In this document: positions 53,159 through 61,617 of the stretch, piece after piece
How positions within the stretch are numbered: the stretch's first letter is position 1
Layout of the letters: the number at the start of each line of letters is the position of its first letter
Assembly (NCBI RefSeq): GCF_016862515.1
Contig: NZ_BONC01000036.1
Coordinates: forward strand, 19,600-83,599
Source of the DNA: Asanoa iriomotensis
GTDB taxonomy: Bacteria; Actinomycetota; Actinomycetes; Mycobacteriales; Micromonosporaceae
DNA length: 64,000 nt
Direction: 5' to 3'
Notes under the pieces: generated by a model
The model's database searches: none
Told to the model about the DNA's origin: nothing
Seen by the model: only the letters and a program-made list of their open reading frames with translations
Position numbers and translations under genes: made by a program

Positions 53159-54340
53159 GTGTCATTGCCCCCGCTCGTCGAGCCCGCCGCCGAGCTCACC
53201 GTCGACGAGATCCGCCGCTACTCGCGCCACCTGATCATCCCGGACGTCGGGGTGACCGGGCAGAAGCGGCTCAAGAACGCCCGGGTGCTGTGTGTCGGCG
53301 CGGGTGGGCTCGGCTCGCCCGCCCTGATGTACCTCGCCGCGGCGGGGGTGGGCACGCTCGGCATCGTCGAGTTCGACACCGTCGACGAGAGCAACCTGCA
53401 GCGCCAGATCATCCACGGCCAGTCCGACATCGGCCAGCCCAAGGCCGAGTCCGCCGCGCGCACCGTCCGCGAGATCAACCCGCTGGTCAACGTGGTCATC
53501 CACAACACGGCGCTGGACCGCGACAACGTCAAGGAGATCTTCTCCCAGTACGACCTGATCGTCGACGGCACCGACAACTTCGCCACCCGCTACATGGTCA
53601 ACGACGCGGCGGTGCTGCTCGGCAAGCCGTACGTGTGGGGCTCGATCTACCGCTTCGACGGCCAGGCGTCGGTGTTCTGGGCCGAGCACGGCCCCTGCTA
53701 CCGCTGCCTCTACCCGGAGCCCCCGCCGCCCGGCATGGTCCCGTCCTGCGCCGAGGGTGGCGTGCTCGGCGTGCTCTGCGCGTCGATCGGCTCCATCCAG
53801 GTGACCGAGGCGATCAAGCTGCTCACCGGCATCGGCGAGCCGCTGGTCGGCGGGCTGACGGTCTACGACGCGCTCGAGATGTCGTACCGCAAGATCAAGG
53901 TTCGTAAGGACCCCGACTGCGTGCTGTGCGGTCCGAACGCGACGCTGACCGACCTCATGGAGGACTACGAGGACTTCTGCGGCGCGGTCTCGGTCGAGGC
54001 GCAGGAGGCGACCGTCGACGCGACGATCACCGCGCGGGAGCTCAAGGAGTGGCAGGACGCCGGCAAGGACTTCTTCCTCGTCGACGTCCGCGAGCCCGCC
54101 GAATACGAGATCGTCCGGATCCCCGGCTCGACGCTGATCCCCAAGGGCGACATCCTCAACGGCGAGGCGCTGGCGAGCCTGCCGCAGGACCGCCAGATCG
54201 TGCTGCACTGCAAGTCGGGCGTCCGCTCGGCGGAGGCCCTCGCGGCCGTCAAGGCGGCGGGCTTCAAGGACGCCGTGCACCTCCAGGGCGGCGTGCTCTC
54301 CTGGATCAAGCAGATCGACCCGAGCCTCCCGGCTTACTAA
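53159..54340 (+). CDS. moeZ: MoeZ: ThiF-type adenylyltransferase/sulfurtransferase
   Basis: 393 aa from the GTG at 53159 with GGGGAGA upstream. The E1-like domain has the nucleotide loop GAGGLGSPAL, DTVDESNLQRQ and zinc cysteines CYRC and CVLC. The rhodanese domain (about 285-393) has the active-site Cys in LHCKSGVRSAEAL. MoeZ activates the C-terminus of sulfur-carrier proteins and transfers sulfur in molybdopterin, thiamin, tRNA thiolation and other pathways. No sulfur-carrier gene is adjacent. A strong terminator follows. Confidence 0.92.
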   Translation: MSLPPLVEPAAELTVDEIRRYSRHLIIPDVGVTGQKRLKNARVLCVGAGGLGSPALMYLAAAGVGTLGIVEFDTVDESNLQRQIIHGQSDIGQPKAESAARTVREINPLVNVVIHNTALDRDNVKEIFSQYDLIVDGTDNFATRYMVNDAAVLLGKPYVWGSIYRFDGQASVFWAEHGPCYRCLYPEPPPPGMVPSCAEGGVLGVLCASIGSIQVTEAIKLLTGIGEPLVGGLTVYDALEMSYRKIKVRKDPDCVLCGPNATLTDLMEDYEDFCGAVSVEAQEATVDATITARELKEWQDAGKDFFLVDVREPAEYEIVRIPGSTLIPKGDILNGEALASLPQDRQIVLHCKSGVRSAEALAAVKAAGFKDAVHLQGGVLSWIKQIDPSLPAY

Positions 54341-54348
54341 GACCACCC

Positions 54349-54393
54349 ACGGCACATCCCGGTCGCACCTCATCGGCGCCCGGGATGTGCCGT
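54349..54393 (+). terminator. Rho-independent terminator of moeZ
   Basis: 14-bp perfect arms ACGGCACATCCCGG (54349-54362) and complement (54380-54393) with a 17-nt loop, followed by TTCTCGTT. Confidence 0.8.
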
Positions 54394-54480
54394 TTCTCGT
54401 TCCTAAACCAGGCCGTCGGGCAGTTGTCCCTGGCCAACCGCTTGAAGCGGACTCGCATTTCCGCCGGTACCGTTTCGCCC

Positions 54481-55302
54481 GTGGTTGATCTGGACGCGGC
54501 GATCGGATTCGTGGTCGCCCATGGCGACGCGGTCGACCGCGCCCGCCTGTCCTGGCTGCGGGTCGGCGCGCCACCGCAGCAGGCGATCCTCGAGGACGCC
54601 GAGGTCGGCCAGGCGCACGACGGCGGCTGGCCGGCCATCTGGGGCGGCGAGATGGCGTCGGTCGACGCCACCTGCTTTCGCCTGGCCGAGCTCGACGACC
54701 TCGGCGCGCTCGGCCGCCCGGCGGCCCGCCGCGCCCTCGACTGGCTGGCCACCCGGCAGCGCCCCGACGGCACCTGGGAAGAGGACCAGTCGCTGTCCGG
54801 CTGGGCGCCGCCGTGGGCGACACCCGGCGACCCGGAGGCGACCCTCTACCTGACCGCCAACGCCGGCTTCTGGCTCACCGTGGCCGGCCACGACGCCCGC
54901 GCCGCGGGCCCGTTCGACCACCGGGTCGGCGGTGTGTACGCGGGCGTGGTGCAGGGCGCCGCGCACGCCTTCGCCGCCGCGGTGCACGCGGACGGCACCT
55001 GGCCGTCGTTCCTGGCCACCGGCTGGCTCGGCGCCGCGGTGCTCTACCGCCAGGAGATGTACTACGAGTCGGCGCGGATCCAGGTCGTGCTCACCGAGCG
55101 GGTCCGCGACATGACCCCGTCCGACGTCACCGCGATGGCCTCGGCGCTGCGCCGGGTCGGCCTGTCGACCGACGACACCCTGCTCGCCGCCGCCCGCCGC
55201 CGGCTGGCCGAGACGCAGCGCAGCGACGGCGGCTGGGCCAGCGACGACGGCGACGCGTTCAACGTGCACACGACCCTGGCCGCCATCCGCGCGTTCAGGT
55301 GA
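54481..55302 (+). CDS. Terpene-cyclase-fold (prenyltransferase/squalene-oxidase-repeat) protein
   Basis: 273 aa from the GTG at 54481. It contains repeated QW-like alpha/alpha-toroid segments: RQRPDGTWEED, HADGTWPSF, TQRSDGGWASDDGDAFNVHTT. The acid DXDD motif of squalene-hopene or diterpene cyclases is not present. It is shorter than true cyclases, so it is a single-domain relative, probably of binding or unknown enzymatic role. No isoprenoid gene is adjacent. Confidence 0.7.
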   Translation: MVDLDAAIGFVVAHGDAVDRARLSWLRVGAPPQQAILEDAEVGQAHDGGWPAIWGGEMASVDATCFRLAELDDLGALGRPAARRALDWLATRQRPDGTWEEDQSLSGWAPPWATPGDPEATLYLTANAGFWLTVAGHDARAAGPFDHRVGGVYAGVVQGAAHAFAAAVHADGTWPSFLATGWLGAAVLYRQEMYYESARIQVVLTERVRDMTPSDVTAMASALRRVGLSTDDTLLAAARRRLAETQRSDGGWASDDGDAFNVHTTLAAIRAFR

Positions 55303-55486
55303 GAGCCACCGTTGCTAGTGGTGACGGTTCCGAACACTAGTTGGGATGTCCGTCCATGACGTTCTCTCTCAACGAACAGCCACAGAGGCCCAGCGCAATG
55401 CCGAGTTCCGAAAGCTGCAAACGCTCGCCGGGTCAGGCGATTGTCGCAGCATCGAGGCCATTGGCCCACAGACATGGACGAACCTC

Positions 55487-55780
55487 GCAACAGTGCACGA
55501 ACCCTGTATTACCAGTTTGGTAGCAGCTAGCAGCAAAGTGGCTGGAGCGGGGCTTCAACCTTCGCCGGCCAGCGCCGTCGACCAGCAAGAAGCCTTGCAG
55601 CTATGGACAAGCTGGCAGTACTAGGGGTCTTGGAACTAGCAGCAACTGCTGTCCATGCTTGGGGCGCCCTGAGAGTCTCCGCAACAGTGCGAGAACCTCG
55701 GACTGCCAGTTTGGCAGCAGCTAGCAGCAAAGTGGCCCGAGCGGGGCTTCAAACCTTCGCCGGCCAGCGCCGTCGAACAG
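55487..55780. repeat. Duplicated ~97-bp block and CTAGCAGCAA words upstream of Fic
   Basis: Blocks at 55487-55583 and 55681-55780 share CAGTTTGG(T/C)AGCAGCTAG, CAGCAAAGTGG and CCTTCGCCGGCCAGCGCCGT at a 194-bp offset. The 10-mer CTAGCAGCAA occurs at 55527, 55636, 55721 and 55826. The stretch 55303-55860 has lower GC than its neighbours, and short frames in it lack ribosome-binding sites. Confidence 0.75.
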
Positions 55781-55806
55781 GCGAAATGTGAGTGCGGTCC
55801 GAGTTT

Positions 55807-55833
55807 GCTGCTAGTTTCTGCTAGACTAGCAGC
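55807..55833. promoter_or_regulatory. Inverted repeat before the Fic gene, candidate autoregulatory operator
   Basis: GCTGCTAGT (55807-55815) and its complement ACTAGCAGC (55825-55833), spaced by a further CTGCTAG half-site, 28 bp before the ATG. Confidence 0.55.
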
Positions 55834-55860
55834 AAGACTCGATGATCTAGGGGACAGTTG

Positions 55861-57213
55861 ATGAAGCCGCCGATGCCCCCTCCTGACGACGAATTTCTCC
55901 TCAGGGAGGTCCTGAAGACGCGGGACGTCCACAAGATCAGCGAAGTCTTCAACTTGTTCGGCTCGGATGGAATCTCAAGTAGGCCCTACCTGCATTGGGA
56001 CGAGTTACGGTTCCGAGAGCCGCCCGCGGGCTTCACTGTTGAGGAATGGTGGCTAGCCACCAAGCTCGCACGGAGATCTGTCTATCGGCGACTCCCGCTG
56101 GTAGACGAGCGCGACAAGCCATTCGTATATACCCTGCCGGACGAGGTATTGCGTCAAACAGATTTCGTTGCGACACACGCAAGTGGTCAAATTCGTTTTC
56201 ATGAAGAGGTCACGGACAGAGCGACGCGAGACCGATACCTTGTCAGTCAGCTCATTGAAGAGGCCATCACATCGAGCCAACTGGAAGGCGCCTCCACCTC
56301 GCGCAAGGTCGCGCGAGACATGATCAGGTCGGGTCGTCGGCCTCGTGACCGCAGCGAGCAGATGATTCTCAACAATTTTCGCGCAATGCAACGTATCGGA
56401 GAAGTGCGAAACGAACCGCTCACCGTCGACCTTATAAGAGAGATACACAGGATCGTAACCGAGAAGACGTTGGACAACCCCGATGCGGCTGGTCGATTTC
56501 AGCTTTCTAGCGAGGACAGAGTCCAGGTTCTCGATGACCAAGGAGAGGTGCTGCATACGCCTCCTCCGGCCGAGCAGCTCCCGGAGCGCATGGAACGACT
56601 TTGTGACTTCGCGAACGCGAGGACGGAGACGGCGTATCTTCCGGGCGTGCTTCGCGCATTGGTTATTCATTTCATGATCGGCTACGAGCATCCTTTTGAG
56701 GACGGGAACGGCCGAACGGCGCGCGCACTCTTCTACTGGTCGATGCTAAATCAGAACTACTGGCTCACTGAATTTCTGAGCGTGTCGCGTATTTTGAAGC
56801 CGTCCCAGGTCCGATATGCCCAGTCATTTCTTCATACGGAAACCGACGAGAACGACCTGACGTACTTTTTCGTTCATCATTTGGGCGTTGTTCACAAGGC
56901 CATCGACGACCTACATGCATACCTGGCTCATAAGATGGCCGAGGTGAGAGAGGTCCGGGCGACGCTCCGGCAGTTCGGCGACTTCTTCAATTCAAGGCAA
57001 ATCGCTCTGCTTCAGCATGCCCTGAAGGCTCCAGCGTCGCGCTACTCTGTCCAATCTCACAAGACATCGCATCGGATCAGCACTGAAACAGCGCGAAGCG
57101 ACTTGCTGGATCTGACCACATATGGGTTGTTGATCCGTAATCGATCTGGCAAGCGATTCGTTTTCGACCCAGTGCCAGATTTGGCGGAGAAGATCAAGGA
57201 GTTTTCCGCGTAG
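55861..57213 (+). CDS. Fic-family AMP-transferase with C-terminal winged-helix-like domain
   Basis: 450 aa from the ATG at 55861 with AGGGGA upstream. The Fic motif HPFEDGNGRTAR starts at H277 (catalytic His) and ends with both arginines. An inhibitory helix of class II, TSSQLEG (137-143; E142), lies N-terminal to the Fic core, so the enzyme is expected to be self-inhibited and to AMPylate a target when released. The last ~70 residues (HKTSHRISTETARSDLLDLTTYGLLIRNRSG) look like a winged helix. Lower GC and non-biased codons than its neighbours indicate horizontal acquisition. No separate antitoxin gene is visible. Confidence 0.88.
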   Translation: MKPPMPPPDDEFLLREVLKTRDVHKISEVFNLFGSDGISSRPYLHWDELRFREPPAGFTVEEWWLATKLARRSVYRRLPLVDERDKPFVYTLPDEVLRQTDFVATHASGQIRFHEEVTDRATRDRYLVSQLIEEAITSSQLEGASTSRKVARDMIRSGRRPRDRSEQMILNNFRAMQRIGEVRNEPLTVDLIREIHRIVTEKTLDNPDAAGRFQLSSEDRVQVLDDQGEVLHTPPPAEQLPERMERLCDFANARTETAYLPGVLRALVIHFMIGYEHPFEDGNGRTARALFYWSMLNQNYWLTEFLSVSRILKPSQVRYAQSFLHTETDENDLTYFFVHHLGVVHKAIDDLHAYLAHKMAEVREVRATLRQFGDFFNSRQIALLQHALKAPASRYSVQSHKTSHRISTETARSDLLDLTTYGLLIRNRSGKRFVFDPVPDLAEKIKEFSA

Positions 57214-57437
57214 GCCCAAGGCGGAAGGTGCCTCGACGCCCTTGCGCGGGCGATGCTAATGGCGTGAGCGGCTTCGTGGCGGAAAATCTCGCGATCCCCC
57301 GATCGGCCTTAAGGCTGCGACCCGAAACAGGGTTGGCCGAATCGGATTTCCGAGCCTTTGTAGCATTTGCCTATCAGAGTTCGGTCACCGCCCGTCAAGT
57401 CGCCCTTGGATCCGCCCGTTCGCCAGTCGCATGGTCT

Positions 57438-58835
57438 TTAGAGCAGTTGGCCGGTGCCGCCTCGGCGGGGGTCGCCGCCCGCGCCGGCCAGGCCGACCGC
57501 GCTGACGCCGCCGAAGAAGTGGTTGAGCTCCTCCCACTGCACGACCGTGTAGCCCGCGTCGGCCAGCGCCGACAGTTCGTCCTCCGGATAGCCCAGCTCG
57601 GCGTGCACCGCGTTGTCGACCACGTGGAACCTCGGCCGGGCCACGGCGGTCTCCGTGTCGAGGCCGTCGACCAACACGCCGAGCAGCGTGTCGATCAGGG
57701 CCGTGCGGATCCGGGAGGCGCCGGCCGAACCCGCGGCCAGCACCAGGTTGCCGTCCTCGCCGATCACCACGAGCGGGCACATCATCGACTGCATCCGCTG
57801 GCCCGGCGCCATGTCCTCGGTGATCAGCTCGCCCTCGCCGAGCATCGAGTTGAGGTTGATGCCCAGGCCCGGCAGCCAGACGCCCGCGCCGATGCCGAGC
57901 GTCGTGGTGATCACGCAGGCGTTGCCCTCCTCGTCGACCACCGAGACGTTGGTGGTGTCGCCGATCTTGGGCCGGCCGTACTCGCGCAGCGCGTCGGCCA
58001 CCGCGACCGCCCGCGCGGGCCGGGACAGGGCCTGGATCGGGTCGGGCAGCGCGCTGATCGTCGCGATCGTGCCGTTGAGGTCCGTCCGCGCGTAGACGTG
58101 GTGTCCGGCCAGCCGGGCATGCGCCACGGGCAGTTCGAGCACCTCATACGCCGCCAGGTCGGCCGGGCCGATCGCGCCACCGCTGGCCCGGACGGCTTCG
58201 ACCAGCAGGTCGCCGTACCGGCCGGTGTAGAAGATCGACGGGCCCTCGGTGGCCAGGCCGTCCAGCGCCTTGTCGAGGCCCGGGTGGTGCAGCGTCTCAC
58301 CGCCGCGGAGCAGCCGGCCGCCGGGCGCGTAGATCTCGCCGCCGTCGCTGGGCGTCAACGCGGGCGCGACGCTGACCAGCGTGCGGGCCTGGGCCTCGGG
58401 CAGCGCGACGCCGGCCCGGGCCAGCAGCACCGCCGGCTCGACCACCTCGTGCCAGGGCAGCCGGCCCCAGCGCGAGTGCACCTCGCCGCAGCCGGCGGGT
58501 ACGCCCGGGATGCCGACGCTGGGCCCGCCGATCGAGTACGGCATGGGCACGCCGCCGAACGTCACCTCGATGGGCAGCATCGGCTTCGGTGACACGTCGC
58601 CGTCGAGCCCAGGGATCGAGCAGAAGAAGTCGAGGCAGGTGACCGTGCGGTTGGCGGCGTCGTAGTAGGTGGCGAAGCCACCGCCGCCGATCCCGGTCAG
58701 CACGCTCTCGGACGCCGAGCAGGCCAGCACGGCCGCGACCGCCGCGTCGGCGGCCGTGCCGCCCGAGGCCAGAATCCGCAGACCGACCTCGGTCGTTGCC
58801 GGATGCCCGGCTGCCACACCGGCTTTCACCGGCAT
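57438..58835 (-). CDS. Gamma-glutamyltransferase-family N-terminal nucleophile hydrolase
   Basis: 465 aa from the ATG at 58835; the GTG at 58829 is 8 nt after AAGGGG and may be the true start. It has GIGGGGFATYYD near the N-terminus and the cleavage/nucleophile region GDTTNVSVVDEEGNA with the Thr that becomes the new N-terminus of the small subunit. The typical ITTTLGIGAGVWLPGLGINLNSM follows. It is shorter than GGT proper and has no signal peptide, so it resembles cytosolic GGT-like acylases. 143 bp upstream begins the serine recombinase. Confidence 0.85.
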   Translation of the reverse strand: MPVKAGVAAGHPATTEVGLRILASGGTAADAAVAAVLACSASESVLTGIGGGGFATYYDAANRTVTCLDFFCSIPGLDGDVSPKPMLPIEVTFGGVPMPYSIGGPSVGIPGVPAGCGEVHSRWGRLPWHEVVEPAVLLARAGVALPEAQARTLVSVAPALTPSDGGEIYAPGGRLLRGGETLHHPGLDKALDGLATEGPSIFYTGRYGDLLVEAVRASGGAIGPADLAAYEVLELPVAHARLAGHHVYARTDLNGTIATISALPDPIQALSRPARAVAVADALREYGRPKIGDTTNVSVVDEEGNACVITTTLGIGAGVWLPGLGINLNSMLGEGELITEDMAPGQRMQSMMCPLVVIGEDGNLVLAAGSAGASRIRTALIDTLLGVLVDGLDTETAVARPRFHVVDNAVHAELGYPEDELSALADAGYTVVQWEELNHFFGGVSAVGLAGAGGDPRRGGTGQLL

Positions 58836-58981
58836 CACCCCTTATATGGCCGATAATCCCTGCTCGCGCCGCAGCGTAGAGGTAAATCTCCCGCTGGTGC
58901 GCTCGGATGGCTAACATCCCGCCTCATGGACACGCAGCCGAGCCAACCGGCGATCACCCGATGGTTGGTACTCTACCGGCC

Positions 58982-60421
58982 ATGACGACGTACGCCGGGA
59001 TCTACTGCCGCATCAGCGACGACCGCGAGGGACTGGCTCACGGAGTGGAGAGCCAAGAAGAAGACAACCGGGCGCTGTGCGAGCGCGACGGCCTCACCGT
59101 CTATGACGTGTACGTGGACAACGACCTGTCCGCCAGCACCAAGGCGCGTCGGGAGCGGCCGGACTACCAACGGCTTCTTGACGACGCTCGCGCCGGCCGG
59201 ATCCAGGTGATCGTCTCGCTGTCGTCCTCCCGGCTCACCCGCACGCCCCGCGAGCATGAAGATCAAATAGAGCTGGCTCAGCGCCACGGCACCCGGTACC
59301 TGTTCGGCAAGTCCCCGGCGTTCGACCTGAACACTGCCGACGGACGGATGGTCGCGCGCATGCTCGCGTCCACCGACGCAGCCGAGGCCGAACGCACCTC
59401 GGAGCGGCTGAAGCGGGAGGCGCTGCGCAAGGCGTCGGCCGGTCAGTTCCACGGCGGCCGGCGCGGCTACGGCATCACTGCCGACGGGACCGGGCTTGTC
59501 GAGGCCGAGGCCGACCGGATCAAGGAGTGGGCGGAGCACGTGCTCGCCGGGGGCGCGCTCGAGACCCTCGCGAAGCGGCTCAACCGCGCGGGCGAGCGGA
59601 CCCCCGCGGGCGCCGCGTGGCGCGCCAACGTGATCCGGCGGACCCTGCTCGCGCCTCGCATCGCGGGCCTGCGGGTGCTGGGCGGCGCGGAATACAAGGC
59701 GCCGAATCCCGAGATCGTCACCCCGGACGTCTGGCGCGCGCTGGTCCGCGTGCTCACCGACCCCGCCCGGCGGCAGAACAAGCGCGGCACGGCGCTGTCG
59801 CACATCGGCGTGGGGGTCTACCGCTGCCTGCGCTGCGACTCCCGGGTGAAGACCAACTACCACACCAAGACCGGCGCCCGGATCTACCAGTGCGCCACGT
59901 GCTGGCGGTCGTGGAAGGGCGAGCCGCTCGACACGTTCATTCTTGAGCTCACCGAAGCGGAGCTGGCCAAGGGGAACGCGCGCCGGCCGCTGCTGCCGGC
60001 CGCCGACGACGGGGTGGACCTCGCCGCGCTGCGGATCGAGGCCGACGCGATCGCGGAAAACCTCGCCGCTCTCGCTGTCGACGCGGCCAGGGCCAGGAAC
60101 CCGCGGGTGGTGGCGGCATTGCGTGAGGGCGTCGCCGAGGGCGAAGCGAGGCTGGCCGAGATCGAGTCCACCGTCACCGCGGCCGGCCGGGTGGACGCAG
60201 CGGCGGCCGTGCTCAACGCCAAGGACCCCGTGAAGGCGTTCCGCGAGCTGGACGACGTACGGCGTCGCCAGGCGGTGATCCGACGGCTCATGGAGGTCTG
60301 GTTGGGTCAGCCGGCACGGGGGCCGGGCGGACCGCACCGGTTCCTCGGCGCCTCGCGGTTCGTCGGCGACCCACTGACGTGGTCGGACCACTGGCACGCC
60401 GACGGACTGCCTAGTCGCTGA
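58982..60421 (+). CDS. Large serine recombinase (integrase)
   Basis: 479 aa from the ATG at 58982. The resolvase domain starts YAGIYCRISDD, with R10 and S12 the catalytic Arg and nucleophile Ser. The segment SRLTRTPREHEDQIEL and ERTSERLKREALRKASAGQ follow, then a recombinase domain (RTPAGAAWRANVIRRTLLAPRIAGL). A zinc-ribbon with CLRC...CATCW and a terminal coiled coil are present as in phiC31-class enzymes. It catalyses attP x attB recombination without host factors. Its stop codon lies inside the 59-bp repeat block at 60410. Confidence 0.92.
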   Translation: MTTYAGIYCRISDDREGLAHGVESQEEDNRALCERDGLTVYDVYVDNDLSASTKARRERPDYQRLLDDARAGRIQVIVSLSSSRLTRTPREHEDQIELAQRHGTRYLFGKSPAFDLNTADGRMVARMLASTDAAEAERTSERLKREALRKASAGQFHGGRRGYGITADGTGLVEAEADRIKEWAEHVLAGGALETLAKRLNRAGERTPAGAAWRANVIRRTLLAPRIAGLRVLGGAEYKAPNPEIVTPDVWRALVRVLTDPARRQNKRGTALSHIGVGVYRCLRCDSRVKTNYHTKTGARIYQCATCWRSWKGEPLDTFILELTEAELAKGNARRPLLPAADDGVDLAALRIEADAIAENLAALAVDAARARNPRVVAALREGVAEGEARLAEIESTVTAAGRVDAAAAVLNAKDPVKAFRELDDVRRRQAVIRRLMEVWLGQPARGPGGPHRFLGASRFVGDPLTWSDHWHADGLPSR

Positions 60422-60468
60422 AAGACTTACGTAGCAAGGGATAGTCGCTCAGCGACTCGACATTGGAC
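60410..60468. repeat. 59-bp repeat block, copy 1
   Basis: 56 of 59 bases equal copy 2 (63194-63252). It covers the last codons and stop of the recombinase gene. It contains AGTCGCT direct repeats, a perfect AGTCGCT-C-AGCGACT palindrome and TTGGAC at its end. Confidence 0.9.
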
Positions 60469-60492
60469 GGTCACCGCAGACCGTGTTAGCGT
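60463..60492 (+). promoter_or_regulatory. Candidate promoter of the small-ORF operon
   Basis: TTGGAC (60463-60468), 18 bp, TAGCGT (60487-60492). Same -35 and spacing as the promoter at 63247. The -10 is weaker. Confidence 0.5.
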
Positions 60493-60645
60493 GCTGGCAG
60501 ATCCGGCTACCGCTCGCGCTCGCGCCGACGCTGGCAAACCTGCACCCGTTCCCGCACTCGCACCCGCAGCCGGACCGCGCGGGAGACAAGACGTCTTCCC
60601 GCCGCGAATCGCCTGAATCGATACGAGCGTGCGGGAGTGCACCCA

Positions 60646-60825
60646 ATGTCAGAACCACGTACCGCTGCGGCCATCCGGGCGCGCAAGCTGCGCGCAGCCG
60701 AGCGCGCAGCGGAAGATCCGACTGTGCTCGCCAGGGCCGTCCGCATCGTGCGGGCTGCGATCGAGCATCAGCAACTCACGCTGTCCGACCTGACCGCCCC
60801 ATCCGACGGGCGGGCCGACGCATGA
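60646..60825 (+). CDS. Small ORF of mobile element
   Basis: 59 aa from the ATG at 60646 with GGGAG upstream. Alpha-helical, Ala/Arg-rich, with a charged centre (RKLRAAERAAEDP). No domain is recognised. Its stop overlaps the next ATG (ATGA), the first of four couplings in this operon. A longer frame from 60483 in another phase is not preferred because it would overlap this one without a start site. Confidence 0.55.
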   Translation: MSEPRTAAAIRARKLRAAERAAEDPTVLARAVRIVRAAIEHQQLTLSDLTAPSDGRADA

Positions 60826-60974
60826 GCGCCGACTACATCAGGGCTCTTGTCGACAGGGCACCCGAGTTGACCGACGCCCAGCGGGCCGACCTCGCGCGGC
60901 TGCTCGCGCCCGCCCGCCGCACCGACCGGACCACCCGCCCGGCCGGCCGCAAGGACAAGGGCCGGGCGGCATGA
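60822..60974 (+). CDS. 50-aa ORF of mobile element
   Basis: 50 aa: SADYIRALVDRAPELTDAQRADLARLLAPARR then a basic tail RKDKGR. It resembles short phage DNA-binding or regulatory peptides, but no family is sure. Coupled to both neighbours by ATGA overlaps. Confidence 0.5.
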   Translation: MSADYIRALVDRAPELTDAQRADLARLLAPARRTDRTTRPAGRKDKGRAA

Positions 60975-61228
60975 GCAAAGAAGAACGCCGGGCCGCTGAC
61001 CACGACCCGGCGCCGGGAAAACCGAAGGAGACCTCGACCAGCGTACCGCCGATGTGCGCGTTCTGCGTTCCGGTCGTCCTGCGGCCGAACCGGCGGGATC
61101 GACGCGTTCACGGTCGTGACATCGTCGGGACGATCATCCATGCGGATCACTGCCCGGTCGGCCACGCGGCGCCGGTCAAGATGCTCTCAGGCCGCGGTCA
61201 GTCGCCGTTCCGTGGTGGCCCGCGATGA
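60971..61228 (+). CDS. 85-aa Cys/His-containing ORF of mobile element
   Basis: 85 aa with MCAFC and HADHCPVGH, which could bind a zinc ion (CxxC ... HxxHC), though the family is not known. Start overlaps the previous stop (ATGA). Basic throughout; may be a nucleic-acid-binding element protein. Confidence 0.55.
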   Translation: MSKEERRAADHDPAPGKPKETSTSVPPMCAFCVPVVLRPNRRDRRVHGRDIVGTIIHADHCPVGHAAPVKMLSGRGQSPFRGGPR

Positions 61229-61617
61229 GCGCGCCCATCTTCGTGCCGCCCCACCGCAGCAGCGAAACGCGCCCCGCGTCCGCCACAACCGTGCAGGCCG
61301 CGGGCGCCGCGCACCTACCGCAGGGTGACCGGATCGGCGGTATCCGCGCGGCCTTCGCCGACCTCGATCTGACCGACCCGGTAGCCGCGTTCACCTACGG
61401 CCTGGCCATGGGGCAGGCGATCGAGCGCGAGGCTTCCGACCGCAACGACGACATGGTGCACCGCGCCGCCATGCGCGACGTGCGCACCCTGATCGATTGG
61501 GCCGACCAGCGCGCCACAGCCGACCAGCCTGGGCCGCGCGAACGCGACCACCACGGCGGTCGCGCGTCGAGCTGGGGGCCGCCGACGCCCCGATACAACG
61601 GGGCGTACTCACGATGA
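61225..61617 (+). CDS. 130-aa ORF of mobile element
   Basis: 130 aa. The N-terminus is Pro/Thr rich; a central helix has AAFADLDLTDPVAAFTYGLAMGQAIEREA; the C-terminus is polar. No known domain. The start overlaps the previous gene and its stop overlaps the ATPase start, so it is coexpressed with it. Confidence 0.55.
   Translation: MSAPIFVPPHRSSETRPASATTVQAAGAAHLPQGDRIGGIRAAFADLDLTDPVAAFTYGLAMGQAIEREASDRNDDMVHRAAMRDVRTLIDWADQRATADQPGPRERDHHGGRASSWGPPTPRYNGAYSR

Noticed and set aside
55346..55624. 92-aa frame upstream of the Fic gene as antitoxin
   Set aside because: No ribosome-binding site, runs through the repeated block, unlike any antitoxin; Fic has its own inhibitory helix.
60483..60974. 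163-aa frame from a GTG at 60483
   Set aside because: No ribosome-binding site; start lies within the likely promoter; ends in the 50-aa ORF that has its own coupled start.
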